A DNA stretch of 51,569 bases, from contig CAZGSD010000004.1 of assembly GCA_964528305.1 (NCBI GenBank), forward strand, positions 1-51,569, in the 5' to 3' direction. This document shows positions 17,010-25,575 of the stretch, in pieces (the first letter of the stretch is position 1; every line of letters begins with the position of its first letter). This DNA is from CAZGSD01 sp964528305. Lineage in GTDB: Bacteria; Patescibacteriota; Gracilibacteria; UBA1369. The notes under the pieces are model-generated. The model did not search any database. It saw only the letters and a list, made by a program, of their open reading frames with translations, and was not told the origin of the DNA. A program made the translations under genes and the position numbers.

Positions 17010-17738
17010 TTAAGCGGCTTCACGATGGCTGGTGGTACGGGCGCCGGCCTTATGATTGGTGGCGGGCATGTGGGGAAGATGTGGGAGACCTTGTCTAGCC
17101 TCGGCAGGGGTGGTTGGATCGACGAGATGAGTGGCCACCTGAGCATGAGTGGTACGGGTGATGCCCTCGACAGTGTTGTTTTGCCTTTCCCGTTCCAGGC
17201 GGGCGGCGCGGACTTGGCCGCGGACTTTATCCATGGTATCTGCGAAAATGCCGTGAAGTTTGCGCAATGGGCCGATAAAAGGTTCTACCAGTTTGACTTC
17301 TGGACAGAGATATTTGCCGATTTTGACGCCATGAGTGAGTAGGAAATCTGCTTTGCCGCCCATGGCCTGGACTTTTTGTTCCATGATGGCTGGGTCTTCG
17401 TGCAAATGACCTTTGTAATCGATAAAACCGCATTTGATCAATAATTCCCAAAAATCATAGCCGGTGACCAGGGCCAGCGGAGTGTTTTGCAGATTGAGTA
17501 ATGACCATTGGGCCAGGTGAGGTCGTTTGTCCCAATAATTTCGAATAGAATTCATAGGCCGGCTGGCATCTACAGCAATGAGGAGTTTGCTTAAACTGCT
17601 CAATCTTTCCGGATGCTCAGCAGCGGCGCGTAATTTATCCAAAGCCTCATCCGCCCGACCATTTTGCACGACTTCCAGGCCCTGTTTATAACCTTCTTCG
17701 GCCATACCCTCCCATGTTCTGCCAGCAGAATTACGCAT
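17010..17738 (-). CDS. Hypothetical protein, first gene of the giant-protein operon
   Basis: A 242-residue protein with a helical N-terminal half (TPR-like alternation around EEGYKQGLEVVQNGRADEAL, only suggestive), a middle region with alternating short strands and helices, and a Thr/His/Pro-rich basic C-terminus from about residue 205. The frame extends upstream to 17831, but a good promoter with its -10 at 17766-17761 lies between, so ATG at 17738 is the likely start, giving a leader of about 16 bases. No signal peptide or catalytic motif is seen. Function unknown. Confidence 0.75.
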   Translation of the reverse strand: MRNSAGRTWEGMAEEGYKQGLEVVQNGRADEALDKLRAAAEHPERLSSLSKLLIAVDASRPMNSIRNYWDKRPHLAQWSLLNLQNTPLALVTGYDFWELLIKCGFIDYKGHLHEDPAIMEQKVQAMGGKADFLLTHGVKIGKYLCPEVKLVEPFIGPLRKLHGIFADTMDKVRGQVRAARLERERQNNTVEGITRTTHAQVATHLVDPTTPAEARQGLPHLPHMPATNHKAGARTTSHREAA

Positions 17739-17760
17739 AATGTTTTTAATAAATCTGCTT

Positions 17761-17789
17761 ATTATAGCAAAAATCACCTGATTTGGGAA
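17761..17789 (-). promoter_or_regulatory. Promoter of the giant-protein operon
   Basis: On the minus strand: TTCCCA (17789-17784), 17 bases, then TATAAT (17766-17761), preceded by TGC, which makes it an extended -10. It is the only strong promoter seen upstream of the five leftward genes 17738-6961. Confidence 0.75.
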
Positions 17790-17880
17790 GCGGGATTGCC
17801 TGGAAAATTGCCAAAGACGGGGTTGGAGCATTAAAATGCTGCCGCTATGAATTGGATTTTTAGAAATTTAATTTTTGTAA

Positions 17881-19503
17881 ATGTCGCAAATCGCCCGCAA
17901 AATTTTGTTCAATACAGTGGCACAAGTAGTAGCCAAAGTGGTGGTGGGGCTTTTTTCGGTGATTATTCTAAAAATGCTGACCACTTATCTGGGTAAGCAG
18001 GGGTATGGAATTTACAAATCAATTTATGAATATTTGGCGCTATTTGCCATAGTGGCCGACATGGGACTGTATACCGTGGGGGTGCGGGAAATGAGCAAAG
18101 ATCCTGACAAGGAAGCCATGGTGCTGGGCAATATGATGTCGGCCAGGACCCTGGTGATAGTGGTAATTTCGGTGGTGGCTTTTGGAGCGGCTTTTGTGAT
18201 TGATGAATACCGCGGGACCGTGGCGCCCTATGCCGTGGCTTTGGCGGCGGTCGGATCAGTGTTTGCCATTCTAACCGGCACGGTGTCTACTGCCCTGCAA
18301 GTGCATTTAAAAATGGATAAAAATTCACTGGGATCGGTGGTGGGGAAGCTGGTCTCCCTGGCCTATATGGCTATGGTGATATACTGGTTTTTCCCGCATG
18401 GCTGCGCTCCCGGGCAGGTGCTTTTTTTGAATAATAGTGGGGCGGCCTGCGCGGTGTCGGACACAGCTTTTTTGCAGCTGATCGGAGCAGGGCTGTTGGG
18501 TAATGCGGTGATGTATTTGGTGACGGCTTATTTTGCCGGTCGACTGGTGCGTATACGCTACAGGCTGGACTGGTGGTTTTGGAAAGAAGTGCTGTGGAAA
18601 GCTCTGCCCTACGGTATTGCTCTGATATTAAATCAGGTTTATTTCCGCATTGGTTCGGTGATGTTGCTCAACACGCCTGGGTTTGGAGCTAGTTATGTGG
18701 CTACTTACTCTGCTCCTTCGACTATGCTGGAAGCGGCCGGCATAGTACCGCTTTATTTCATGAATGCCATATTACCTTTTCTCACCAGGGCATTACATGC
18801 CAAAGATGGTTCTCATAAGCCGATTATCCAAAACTCTTTTGATTTTTTGATGATGAGTGCCCTGCCCATAGTGACCGGCACTTTTATTTTGGCTTATCAA
18901 TTTATTTATCTGATCACCACTCCGGAGTTTTTGACCAATTGGGCCACCGGTTATGTCGGTTCGGATATAGTGCTGCAAATTTTGATTATTGCTTTGCTAT
19001 TTAGTTTTTTAAATGGCCTTTTTGGTTATGTGTTGGTGGCTTCCGAACATCAGGATAAATTGCTGGTGCGCAATCTGATCGGGGCGGCTCTGACGGTGCT
19101 ACTGACCTGGTTATGGATACCCGCCTGGGGTGTGCGTGGAGCGGCTTTTGCCAATATCATCACGGAATTTTACATATTTGTGGCCAGCTTCCTGCTAGCG
19201 CGGCGTTATATAGATTTTGAAATCAAACTGGGGCGGCTTTTGAAAATGATACTAAGTACAATGGTGATGGGTTTGGTGGTGTGGGGTTTAAAAGAGCCGA
19301 CTTATCAGCTGTGGAATATACAAAATAAAAATTTCATATTGCTGATTCCGTTGGGCGGGGCGGTCTATATCGGTATGCTGCTTTTGACTGGGGCGCTAAC
19401 CAAAGAGATGATTCAGATGGTGATGAAAAAGCGGGCTCCGGTAGAGGCCCCTATCTCTGGAGCTAGCGGAGCAGAAGTGAAAGACAGTGAGAATATGTCG
19501 TGA
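17881..19503 (+). CDS. Lipid-linked oligosaccharide flippase (Wzx/MATE-like)
   Basis: A 540-residue polytopic membrane protein with about 12-14 hydrophobic segments and the N-terminal signature of polysaccharide-export flippases (helix, then GKQGYGIYKSIYEYLALFAIVADMG split over two helices). Members of this superfamily move undecaprenyl-linked sugars across the membrane. A small Cys-containing extracytoplasmic loop (about residues 170-195) and a charged cytoplasmic tail (from about 515) are visible. The gene directly converges with a glycosyltransferase, supporting a surface-glycan role. The alternative, a MurJ lipid II flippase, is less likely but not excluded. ATG at 17881. Confidence 0.85.
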   Translation: MSQIARKILFNTVAQVVAKVVVGLFSVIILKMLTTYLGKQGYGIYKSIYEYLALFAIVADMGLYTVGVREMSKDPDKEAMVLGNMMSARTLVIVVISVVAFGAAFVIDEYRGTVAPYAVALAAVGSVFAILTGTVSTALQVHLKMDKNSLGSVVGKLVSLAYMAMVIYWFFPHGCAPGQVLFLNNSGAACAVSDTAFLQLIGAGLLGNAVMYLVTAYFAGRLVRIRYRLDWWFWKEVLWKALPYGIALILNQVYFRIGSVMLLNTPGFGASYVATYSAPSTMLEAAGIVPLYFMNAILPFLTRALHAKDGSHKPIIQNSFDFLMMSALPIVTGTFILAYQFIYLITTPEFLTNWATGYVGSDIVLQILIIALLFSFLNGLFGYVLVASEHQDKLLVRNLIGAALTVLLTWLWIPAWGVRGAAFANIITEFYIFVASFLLARRYIDFEIKLGRLLKMILSTMVMGLVVWGLKEPTYQLWNIQNKNFILLIPLGGAVYIGMLLLTGALTKEMIQMVMKKRAPVEAPISGASGAEVKDSENMS

Positions 19504-19505
19504 GA

Positions 19506-20549
19506 TCACCGCATCAACTTCTCGATGGCCGAAGGTTTGACCCGGCGGGGCAGGTGGCGGGCTTTGTCCTGGATTTCGGCCCAATGTTTTTTGAGAATTT
19601 GCTGTTGTTTGAGTAGGTGGCGTTCAAAAACATGAATAAAAAGCCAGCGTAGAGCGTGTAATATTCCTGTGCGTAAGCGCGTGAATAATGAGAAAGGTTG
19701 GCCGTGATAATTTTTCGCCATCATAATTTCATGGCCGAGGAAAGAACTTCCCTTGGCCCAATCACCGGTGTTTTTGCGGTTTTTGATAATGCCGGCCAGG
19801 CGGGAAAAACGCTGTTCACGATTGGCTACCTGTCGATCGTGATAGACTTTGACTGTGGGGACCAGTAATGACGGCCAGCCAGCCCATTGCAGACGATAGG
19901 CTAAATCCACGTCGTTTTTATAATGCAGCAATGCATCATAATATTCTTTTTGGCCGGCCGCGTTGACATAAGCGATATCTTCCAGGGCTTCACGGCGGAA
20001 AAAGGCAAGCGCGCCAGATGGCCCAAAAATATCTCTGATACTATCATACTGACCATGATCGACTTCCCCCTGACCGATTTCAAAAAAATGATGACCGTGG
20101 GTGAGTGTAATGCCGAGGCTATCCAGCGTATTGCTTTGACCACTGCCGGGGCGATTTTCATCAAAATTCCAATGCATTAATTTGCAAGTGGCGGAGCCGT
20201 ATTTTTTATTCTCCGGTTTTTCCATTGCTGCGACCAAAGTGGAAATCAGATTGCGTGGATAGAGCATGTCGTAGCTGGCGCAGAGATAATACTCCCCCTG
20301 CATTTCGTTTATCAGGATATTGTGGCCGCCGCTGTGCATGATGTTTTCACCGTATTCACATTTTGCTTTGTCAAAAACTTCTGGCAAATGAGTTTTGAAG
20401 TAGTGATAGGCTTCGGCGTTGGGGCTTTGGTCGCGGAAATGAAATTCGAGATTGGGATAGTCCTGATCGAGTAGGCTGGGGATAGACTGCAGTAGATATT
20501 TTTGGCCTAGATAGGGAATCAGGCCGACTGTGACTTTTGGGTGTTTCAT
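19506..20549 (-). CDS. Family 2 glycosyltransferase
   Basis: A 347-residue GT-A type glycosyltransferase. Residues 4-40 show the GT2 start (VTVGLIPYLGQKYLLQSIPSLLDQDYPN, in two parts), with a nucleotide-binding aspartate near D40. ASYDM (91-95) stands where a DxD motif is expected, and DVDLAYRLQWAGW (213-225) is the ED/W-type acceptor motif. This resembles rhamnosyl- and galactofuranosyl-transferase subgroups, which build surface polysaccharide. The C-terminal 80 residues are basic and amphipathic, perhaps membrane-associated. ATG at 20549 is preferred to a TTG at 20579. It ends two bases from the flippase gene on the other strand. Confidence 0.85.
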   Translation of the reverse strand: MKHPKVTVGLIPYLGQKYLLQSIPSLLDQDYPNLEFHFRDQSPNAEAYHYFKTHLPEVFDKAKCEYGENIMHSGGHNILINEMQGEYYLCASYDMLYPRNLISTLVAAMEKPENKKYGSATCKLMHWNFDENRPGSGQSNTLDSLGITLTHGHHFFEIGQGEVDHGQYDSIRDIFGPSGALAFFRREALEDIAYVNAAGQKEYYDALLHYKNDVDLAYRLQWAGWPSLLVPTVKVYHDRQVANREQRFSRLAGIIKNRKNTGDWAKGSSFLGHEIMMAKNYHGQPFSLFTRLRTGILHALRWLFIHVFERHLLKQQQILKKHWAEIQDKARHLPRRVKPSAIEKLMR

Positions 20550-20727
20550 AGTGGTATTAAAGCTGGTTGCTCGGGGCAAGTAAAGCGATGAGGAAAATTT
20601 TGCTGAAATTTTTTACTGTGTTAAATTGGGGATGTGAGCAGGTGAATTATTTTAAATATTTGGATTATGGTTTAATTTGAGAGGAAAAGCAGGCTAAACA
20701 GTTGTATACTTTAACTCAAATTTAATC

Positions 20728-22230
20728 ATGTCTTATTTGGAAAAATATTTAGTTGGAAAAGATTTGGCTTCAGCGCCACGGACGGCGGTGGCTTTTTATG
20801 CTTCTTTGGATTCGGTGGCCGCGGTGAGTCCGGAAATAGCTGAGGGGATTTTGAAGGAATTGGCAGATCAGCGCTCGAATTTAAAATTAATTGCTTCGGA
20901 AAATTATTCTTCTCTGGCCGTGCAGCAGGCGATGGGGAATTTGTTGACGGATAAATATGCTGAGGGCGTTCCGGGGGCGAGATTTTATGCTGGTTGTGAG
21001 AATGTGGATAGAATCGAGGCGGAGGCGGGGCGGCTGGCCTGTGAATTGTTTGGAGCGGAACATGCTTACACCCAGCCGCATTCGGGTGCGGATGCTAATA
21101 TGGTGGCATTTGCGGCTGTTTTGAGCGCTAAAGTGCAAAAGGATTTTTTGGGGAGAATGAATGTTTTGTTAAAAGAGAAGGGCGGGGAAGAGTTGAAGGA
21201 TATTCGGGGGCTTGGTGCTGAGGATTGGAATCGGTTGCGTTTGGAGACTTTGAATCAGAAATTAATGGCTTTGGATATTGGTTCTGGTGGGCATTTGACG
21301 CATGGATATAGGATGAATATTTCGGCGACTTTGTTTGAGGCGCATCAGTATAGTGTGTCACGGGAGAGTGGGGTTTTGGATTATGAGCAGATTGCGGTGA
21401 TGGCGCGGGAAGTGCGGCCTCTGATATTGCTGGCCGGGTATTCTGCTTATCCCAGAAAAATTAATTTTGCCAAAATGCGGGCGATTGCTGATGAAGTAGG
21501 AGCGGTTTTGATGGTGGATATGGCGCATTTTGCCGGATTGGTAGCTGGAGGAGTGTTTACGGGGGAGTATAATCCCGTGCCTTATGCGGATATAGTGACT
21601 TCGACTACGCATAAGACGCTGCGCGGGCCGCGGGGCGGGCTGGTGCTATGCCGGAAGTGGCTGGCGGAGGCGGTGGATAAGGGGTGCCCGGCGGTGTTGG
21701 GCGGCCCGCTGCCGCATGTTTTGGCGGCCAAAGCGGTGGCTTTTCGGGAGGCTTTGCGACCGGAGTTCAAAGAGTATGCGGCGCGGATTGTGTCTAATGC
21801 ACAAGCCTTGGCAGCTGAATGCGTACTACTGGGTATGAAAGTTTTGACTGGTGGGACGGACAATCATTTATTACAAATTAATGTGGCGGAGAGCTTTGGA
21901 TTAACCGGCCGACAAGCTGAGGAAGCTCTGCGCGAATGCGGGTTAACCATGAATAGAAATGCTATTCCTTTTGATGCCAATGGTGTTTGGTATACCAGTG
22001 GTTTGCGTTTGGGGACGCCGGCGCTGACTAGTCTGGGGATGGGAGTTGGTGAGATGAAACAGATTGCTGGGATGATTAAAAAGGCTTTGGTGGCGTGTAA
22101 GCCGGCGGCGGGGAAAGATGGGAAGGCTAGTTTGGCTAAATATGAATTGGACTCTGCGGTGCGGGATGAGGTGAAGGCGGAAGTTGGAGTATTGCTGGGG
22201 AAATTTAGACTGTATGCGGAGCTGGATTAA
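20728..22230 (+). CDS. glyA: Serine hydroxymethyltransferase, long form
   Basis: PLP enzyme that interconverts serine and glycine with tetrahydrofolate, supplying one-carbon units. The PLP lysine is K296 in TSTTHKTLRGPRGG, and LIASENYSS and GGHLTHG are intact. At 500 residues it is about 80 longer than the usual ~420: an N-terminal extension of about 50 residues and an insertion of about 40 between DANMVAF (near 125) and GGHLTHG (near 187). From memory, the chlamydial enzyme has the same long layout. The first residues are MSYLEKYLVG, and ATG at 20728 includes the extension. Probably co-transcribed with the TerC-like gene 18 bases downstream. Confidence 0.93.
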   Translation: MSYLEKYLVGKDLASAPRTAVAFYASLDSVAAVSPEIAEGILKELADQRSNLKLIASENYSSLAVQQAMGNLLTDKYAEGVPGARFYAGCENVDRIEAEAGRLACELFGAEHAYTQPHSGADANMVAFAAVLSAKVQKDFLGRMNVLLKEKGGEELKDIRGLGAEDWNRLRLETLNQKLMALDIGSGGHLTHGYRMNISATLFEAHQYSVSRESGVLDYEQIAVMAREVRPLILLAGYSAYPRKINFAKMRAIADEVGAVLMVDMAHFAGLVAGGVFTGEYNPVPYADIVTSTTHKTLRGPRGGLVLCRKWLAEAVDKGCPAVLGGPLPHVLAAKAVAFREALRPEFKEYAARIVSNAQALAAECVLLGMKVLTGGTDNHLLQINVAESFGLTGRQAEEALRECGLTMNRNAIPFDANGVWYTSGLRLGTPALTSLGMGVGEMKQIAGMIKKALVACKPAAGKDGKASLAKYELDSAVRDEVKAEVGVLLGKFRLYAELD

Positions 22231-22248
22231 TAGGTTAATCAATAAACT

Positions 22249-23046
22249 ATGGAATTACATGACATTTTTACGGTTTTCACTTTAGCTCTGCTGGAAGGCA
22301 TACTTTCAGTGGACAATGCTCTGGTTTTGGCGATATTGGTCAGGCCTTTGCCGGAAGAGCAGCGGAAGAAAGCCCTGCGCTGGGGGATTTGGGGGGCCTT
22401 TACTTTTCGTTTGCTGGCGGTGATTTTCGCGACATATTTGGTGCAATTTTCAGCTTTTAAATTAATTGGTGGGGCTTATTTGATTTACCTAGCTATTAAA
22501 CATATGTTTTTTGGCCTGGGTGGAGAAGAAAATACCCATCAGAAATCCTCCAAAGCTTCAACTTTTTGGAAAATTATTATCGCGGTGGAATTGACCGATA
22601 TTGTTTTTTCCATAGACAGTATTACAACTGCTGTAGCCTTTAGCGACAAATTGTGGGTGCTGTGGTTTGGGGGAGTTATGGGTATTATTTTGATGAGATT
22701 TTTATCAGGATATTTTGTCAAAGCTATTGAGAGATTTCCTAAATTGGAGGATTTGGCTTATCAATTGGTGTTTTTCGTGGGAGTGAAATTGTCTTTTGAG
22801 ACTCTCGGCGTGCATATTGAAAAAGGTGTTTTTTGGTTAATGATGGGGATAATTACGGTGATCGGAGCATCATTGATTGTGCGGGAAGACAAATTACATA
22901 AACATTCGCGTCGAAAAGCAGCTGAAATAATTAAACTGCTGCGTGAAGGGCAGATGTCCGTGCATGAGGCTTTGGAAAAACATCAGGAGGATGGGCGGGT
23001 ATTGGCTTATTTGTATAGAGAAGGGTTTTTGAAGGGGGTGGAGTAA
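22249..23046 (+). CDS. TerC-family integral membrane protein
   Basis: A 265-residue protein with about seven hydrophobic segments and two diagnostic acidic/Asn motifs within membrane helices: GILSVDNALVLAIL (about 18-30) and ELTDIVFSIDSITTA (about 115-129). TerC-family proteins are linked to metal-ion export, notably manganese associated with exported metalloenzymes, and to tellurite resistance. The C-terminal 45 residues are cytoplasmic, charged and helical, an extension beyond the membrane core. ATG at 22249, 18 bases after glyA. The ion transported is inferred from the family. Confidence 0.85.
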   Translation: MELHDIFTVFTLALLEGILSVDNALVLAILVRPLPEEQRKKALRWGIWGAFTFRLLAVIFATYLVQFSAFKLIGGAYLIYLAIKHMFFGLGGEENTHQKSSKASTFWKIIIAVELTDIVFSIDSITTAVAFSDKLWVLWFGGVMGIILMRFLSGYFVKAIERFPKLEDLAYQLVFFVGVKLSFETLGVHIEKGVFWLMMGIITVIGASLIVREDKLHKHSRRKAAEIIKLLREGQMSVHEALEKHQEDGRVLAYLYREGFLKGVE

Positions 23047-23350
23047 GCGTGATGGGGGGGGAGCGATGTTTGGTTGGGAGCGAGCCCTCGCGAAGCGGTG
23101 GGCGGGCATCTGGAGTATTGTGTGGATTTATAGTTCTGCGTGAATAGATTTTGTGATGGTAGCGAATTTATGATGTATTGGGTTTGCGTGTGCAGAATTG
23201 CAGGCCCAATTCGCATAGCAATTTTTGGCTTGTTTTAGCTGTTTTTGTTGAGTGCTACAATTGGACAGTTTTAATAGTTTTGCAAGGTCAGAGGCGTGCA
23301 CTTTTGCGTGATTTTTGCTATGCTCAAGAATATCAATTTAACCCTAGAAT
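23047..23350. other. Gene-free stretch between terC-like and HNH genes
   Basis: About 300 bases without a credible gene. It holds a short imperfect hairpin (GAATTG-6-CAATTC near 23200-23217) followed by a T-rich run, a possible weak terminator for the TerC-like gene. A TGC-TATGCT element (extended -10-like, 23316-23324) lies 27 bases before the HNH start without a good -35 box. Nothing else stands out. Confidence 0.5.
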
Positions 23351-24448
23351 ATGCTTAAAACTAATAATCAAAAGGTGGTTGAGAATATGGTAGAAGTTGT
23401 CTTGGGAAGTGAACAGGGAAATCAACTGGAAAACTGGTCGGATCTGGAGCTTTATCAAATGTGTCAGAAATATGGAGCCGCTGTTCTGGAAGCCCGCCGT
23501 AAATTTTTGGGGCTTTTGCCGGAAGTCTCGCGCCGCGACCTGTGGCGATCAAAGGGCTTTTGCTCAATTTTCCATTTCGCGGCTAAACTGGCTGGCGTGA
23601 GCGAGGAGCAGGTTCGTTTAACTCTCAATTTGGGGCGGCGTTTTGGAGATAAACCGCTGTTGCATAAAGCGCTAACCAAAGGAGAAATTTCCATCAATAA
23701 ATTAGCAAAAGTTGCTTCTATTGTGACTCTCGAAAATCAGGCCGAAATTTTAAGATTGTCTGCCAACTTTTCAACTCGAGCTTTGGAAACTTATGTGAGA
23801 GATTGGAAAATTGAAAAAGCTGGGCTGACGGCAGATCCAATGTTAGTGGCAGGTCGAGATGTTCTGAGTGTGAAACCTGAGGTGGTGGCAAATCGAGGGG
23901 TTACGGCTGTGGCTTTAGCGCAAGAAAGTCTGCACGTGAATTCGAAAATACCATTATTTTTAGGAAAAGCAAGTGAGCAGGTTTTGGAGCGGGCTGGCAA
24001 AAATGAAGCGGTGCAGGTGGAGCTTGAGGCTCGAACACTTCAACGTCTGAAAGATTTGCAGAATAAAGGTATAGATATTGATGAAATTATTAATCAGGCG
24101 TTGGATCAGCGTGAAGCTCAAATCGCTGCAGAGAAAGAAAAATTGGGGGAAGAGCAAGAAAGAAAGGCAGAGTTAAGGGCTGAATATGAACAGAGAGTGA
24201 TTGGGCCTGTGTCAAAAGCTGGCCGTTATATTCCGGTGAAGATTAAGAGAGTGCTGACCAAGGAACATGGGGGCAAATGTAGCGTGGCGACTTGTCAGCG
24301 CGTGTCGGCGACTATTCATCATACGCTCAGATTTGCTATGGGCGGTAATCATGATCCGAGATTTTTAACGCCTTTGTGTCGCGAGCATCATGAGATCGCC
24401 CATAAAATTGATCTCGATTATCTGGAGAAAAGCAGGGTGGGTGGGTGA
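23351..24448 (+). CDS. HNH endonuclease with a helical N-terminal region
   Basis: A 365-residue protein. The C-terminal ~70 residues contain an HNH nuclease module: C310 and C315 (structural zinc), IHH near 322, the central Asn in GGNHDPRF, and CREHHEIAH near 342-350 with a second Cys/His pair. The long N-terminal region is helical, with coiled coil at about 225-285, similar to the DUF222/13E12-type nucleases common in selfish or repeated loci (family recollection). A relic with 19 identical bases lies at 6896-6914, suggesting the gene has moved or been duplicated. ATG at 23351; an in-frame ATG at 23387 is possible. Confidence 0.8.
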   Translation: MLKTNNQKVVENMVEVVLGSEQGNQLENWSDLELYQMCQKYGAAVLEARRKFLGLLPEVSRRDLWRSKGFCSIFHFAAKLAGVSEEQVRLTLNLGRRFGDKPLLHKALTKGEISINKLAKVASIVTLENQAEILRLSANFSTRALETYVRDWKIEKAGLTADPMLVAGRDVLSVKPEVVANRGVTAVALAQESLHVNSKIPLFLGKASEQVLERAGKNEAVQVELEARTLQRLKDLQNKGIDIDEIINQALDQREAQIAAEKEKLGEEQERKAELRAEYEQRVIGPVSKAGRYIPVKIKRVLTKEHGGKCSVATCQRVSATIHHTLRFAMGGNHDPRFLTPLCREHHEIAHKIDLDYLEKSRVGG

Positions 24449-24530
24449 TGATTTTTGCTGGCTGCGAAAAAGAGTTGGTTCAATAGAAATCAGCATAAAC
24501 TACTCCAGTTTGAAAATATTGGCGTTTTAG

Positions 24531-24569
24531 AAAAACCCCCGGGCTCGCTTGTGGCGTGCTCTCGGGGGT
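24531..24569 (-). terminator. Rho-independent terminator for the GC-rich leftward gene
   Basis: ACCCCCG (24535-24541) and CGGGGGT (24563-24569) form a 7-bp GC stem. On the minus strand it is followed by five Ts (24535-24531). It lies 80 bases beyond the stop of the gene at 24649. Confidence 0.6.
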
Positions 24570-24648
24570 ATGCGGCTTTCGACGCGGGTTCAGCCGCCGC
24601 TCATGACCGGGGGGTCAGAGCGGTGGCATGGGGTTGTGGTTGCGGGGG

Positions 24649-25176
24649 CTAGGGTGCGCAGAAGTAGGCCGTGAGGTCGGCCAGTTCCAGCACGCGAACG
24701 TGGTCTGGCTTGACGTCTTCTGGGTTGACGGCCGAGAAGTAGCCGTCGTAGCCGATGATGCGCCTCGCGTCCTTGCTGAACAGCGTGCGCAGGTGATAGG
24801 CCTTGCCGTTGACCATGAAGGCTCCGTCCTCACGGAAGCCGTAGTTGATGCCCTTGTTCTGGGCGTTGGTCAGGCTGTAGCGGTGGATGACCGCCCCAGC
24901 CTCGTCGGCGACGATGAAGCCTCCGAGCTTCTCCAGGGTGGAGTGCTCGAGCTTCTCTCCGGCCGAGCTCCTGTAGGTCAGGTTGGACGGCAGGAGTAGG
25001 GCCAGATGAGGCTCCACCTCGAGGGTCGGCTGACCGAACTTGCCGGACACCACCCTGAAGTACCTCTGGTTCCCTTCGGGCGATGGGTTGGCGATCTGGA
25101 AGGAGGTCACCTCACCATCCGCCCCCTTGGTAATGCTGCAGACCCACTGGCCGCAGCGAAAGACTTCCTCTTTCAT
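24649..25176 (-). CDS. GC-rich orphan gene, hypothetical protein
   Basis: A 175-residue protein with no signal peptide or membrane segment and no motif I recognise; probably mixed alpha/beta, with many aromatic residues toward the C-terminus. Its base composition differs from its neighbours: bases 24661-24720 contain 37 G+C of 60. Codon use follows, with G/C third positions dominating. A GGAG Shine-Dalgarno sequence lies 8 bases before the ATG, which most genes here lack. It has its own terminator. All this points to recent acquisition from a GC-rich donor. Function unknown. Confidence 0.75.
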   Translation of the reverse strand: MKEEVFRCGQWVCSITKGADGEVTSFQIANPSPEGNQRYFRVVSGKFGQPTLEVEPHLALLLPSNLTYRSSAGEKLEHSTLEKLGGFIVADEAGAVIHRYSLTNAQNKGINYGFREDGAFMVNGKAYHLRTLFSKDARRIIGYDGYFSAVNPEDVKPDHVRVLELADLTAYFCAP

Positions 25177-25321
25177 TTCTGACTCCGAGAGTCCTAATCA
25201 GCGATCTTGTTCCTAAGGACAAGGCGCCTTTCGGACACGAGGGCCGCAAGTGGTTTGGAAGGATTTCCGCGAACACCATTGGCCTTTCTCCAGAGACGCG
25301 TGGTGCTTTTTATTGCAACCA

Positions 25322-25378
25322 CAAATCCCGGATTGGAATTGATATTTGAGGCAAATAATAACTCTAATCCAGGATTTG
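25322..25378. repeat. Large inverted repeat in the gap before 25576
   Basis: Arms CAAATCCCGGATTGGA (25322-25337) and TCTAATCCAGGATTTG (25363-25378) pair over 16 positions, with one mismatch and one G-U pair, around a 25-base loop. The surrounding 25177-25575 has no credible gene. A shorter hairpin (CTTGTTCC/GGACAAG, 25207-25224) lies near its left end. There is no T-run, so it is not a standard terminator; a recombination site, an inverted-repeat element or a structured RNA are possible. Confidence 0.55.
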
Positions 25379-25525
25379 CGATGTTGATTTTTCAAGGAAC
25401 TGTTGCTGACACTAGTAGCGCCCAATCATCCTTGACGAAATAAGAATTTAATGAGCGACATGGATTTGATTTACACTACTGATTACAGACGTCAATGAAA
25501 TGATGGCTTGCCACGGGAGTTTGCC

Positions 25526-25554
25526 TTGACTGGGTACTTTAAAAATGTTTAAAT
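25526..25554 (+). promoter_or_regulatory. Sigma70-type promoter for the gene at 25576
   Basis: TTGACT (25526-25531), 17 bases, then TTAAAT (25549-25554) preceded by TGT (extended -10 form). The start codon is 22 bases downstream. Confidence 0.6.
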
Positions 25555-25575
25555 AGCATCTTTAATGCGTTTATT

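Noticed and set aside
20677..20710. Promoter before glyA (TTGAGA ... TATACT)
   Set aside because: The spacing is 22 bases, too long for a standard sigma70 promoter, and there is no TGn extension.
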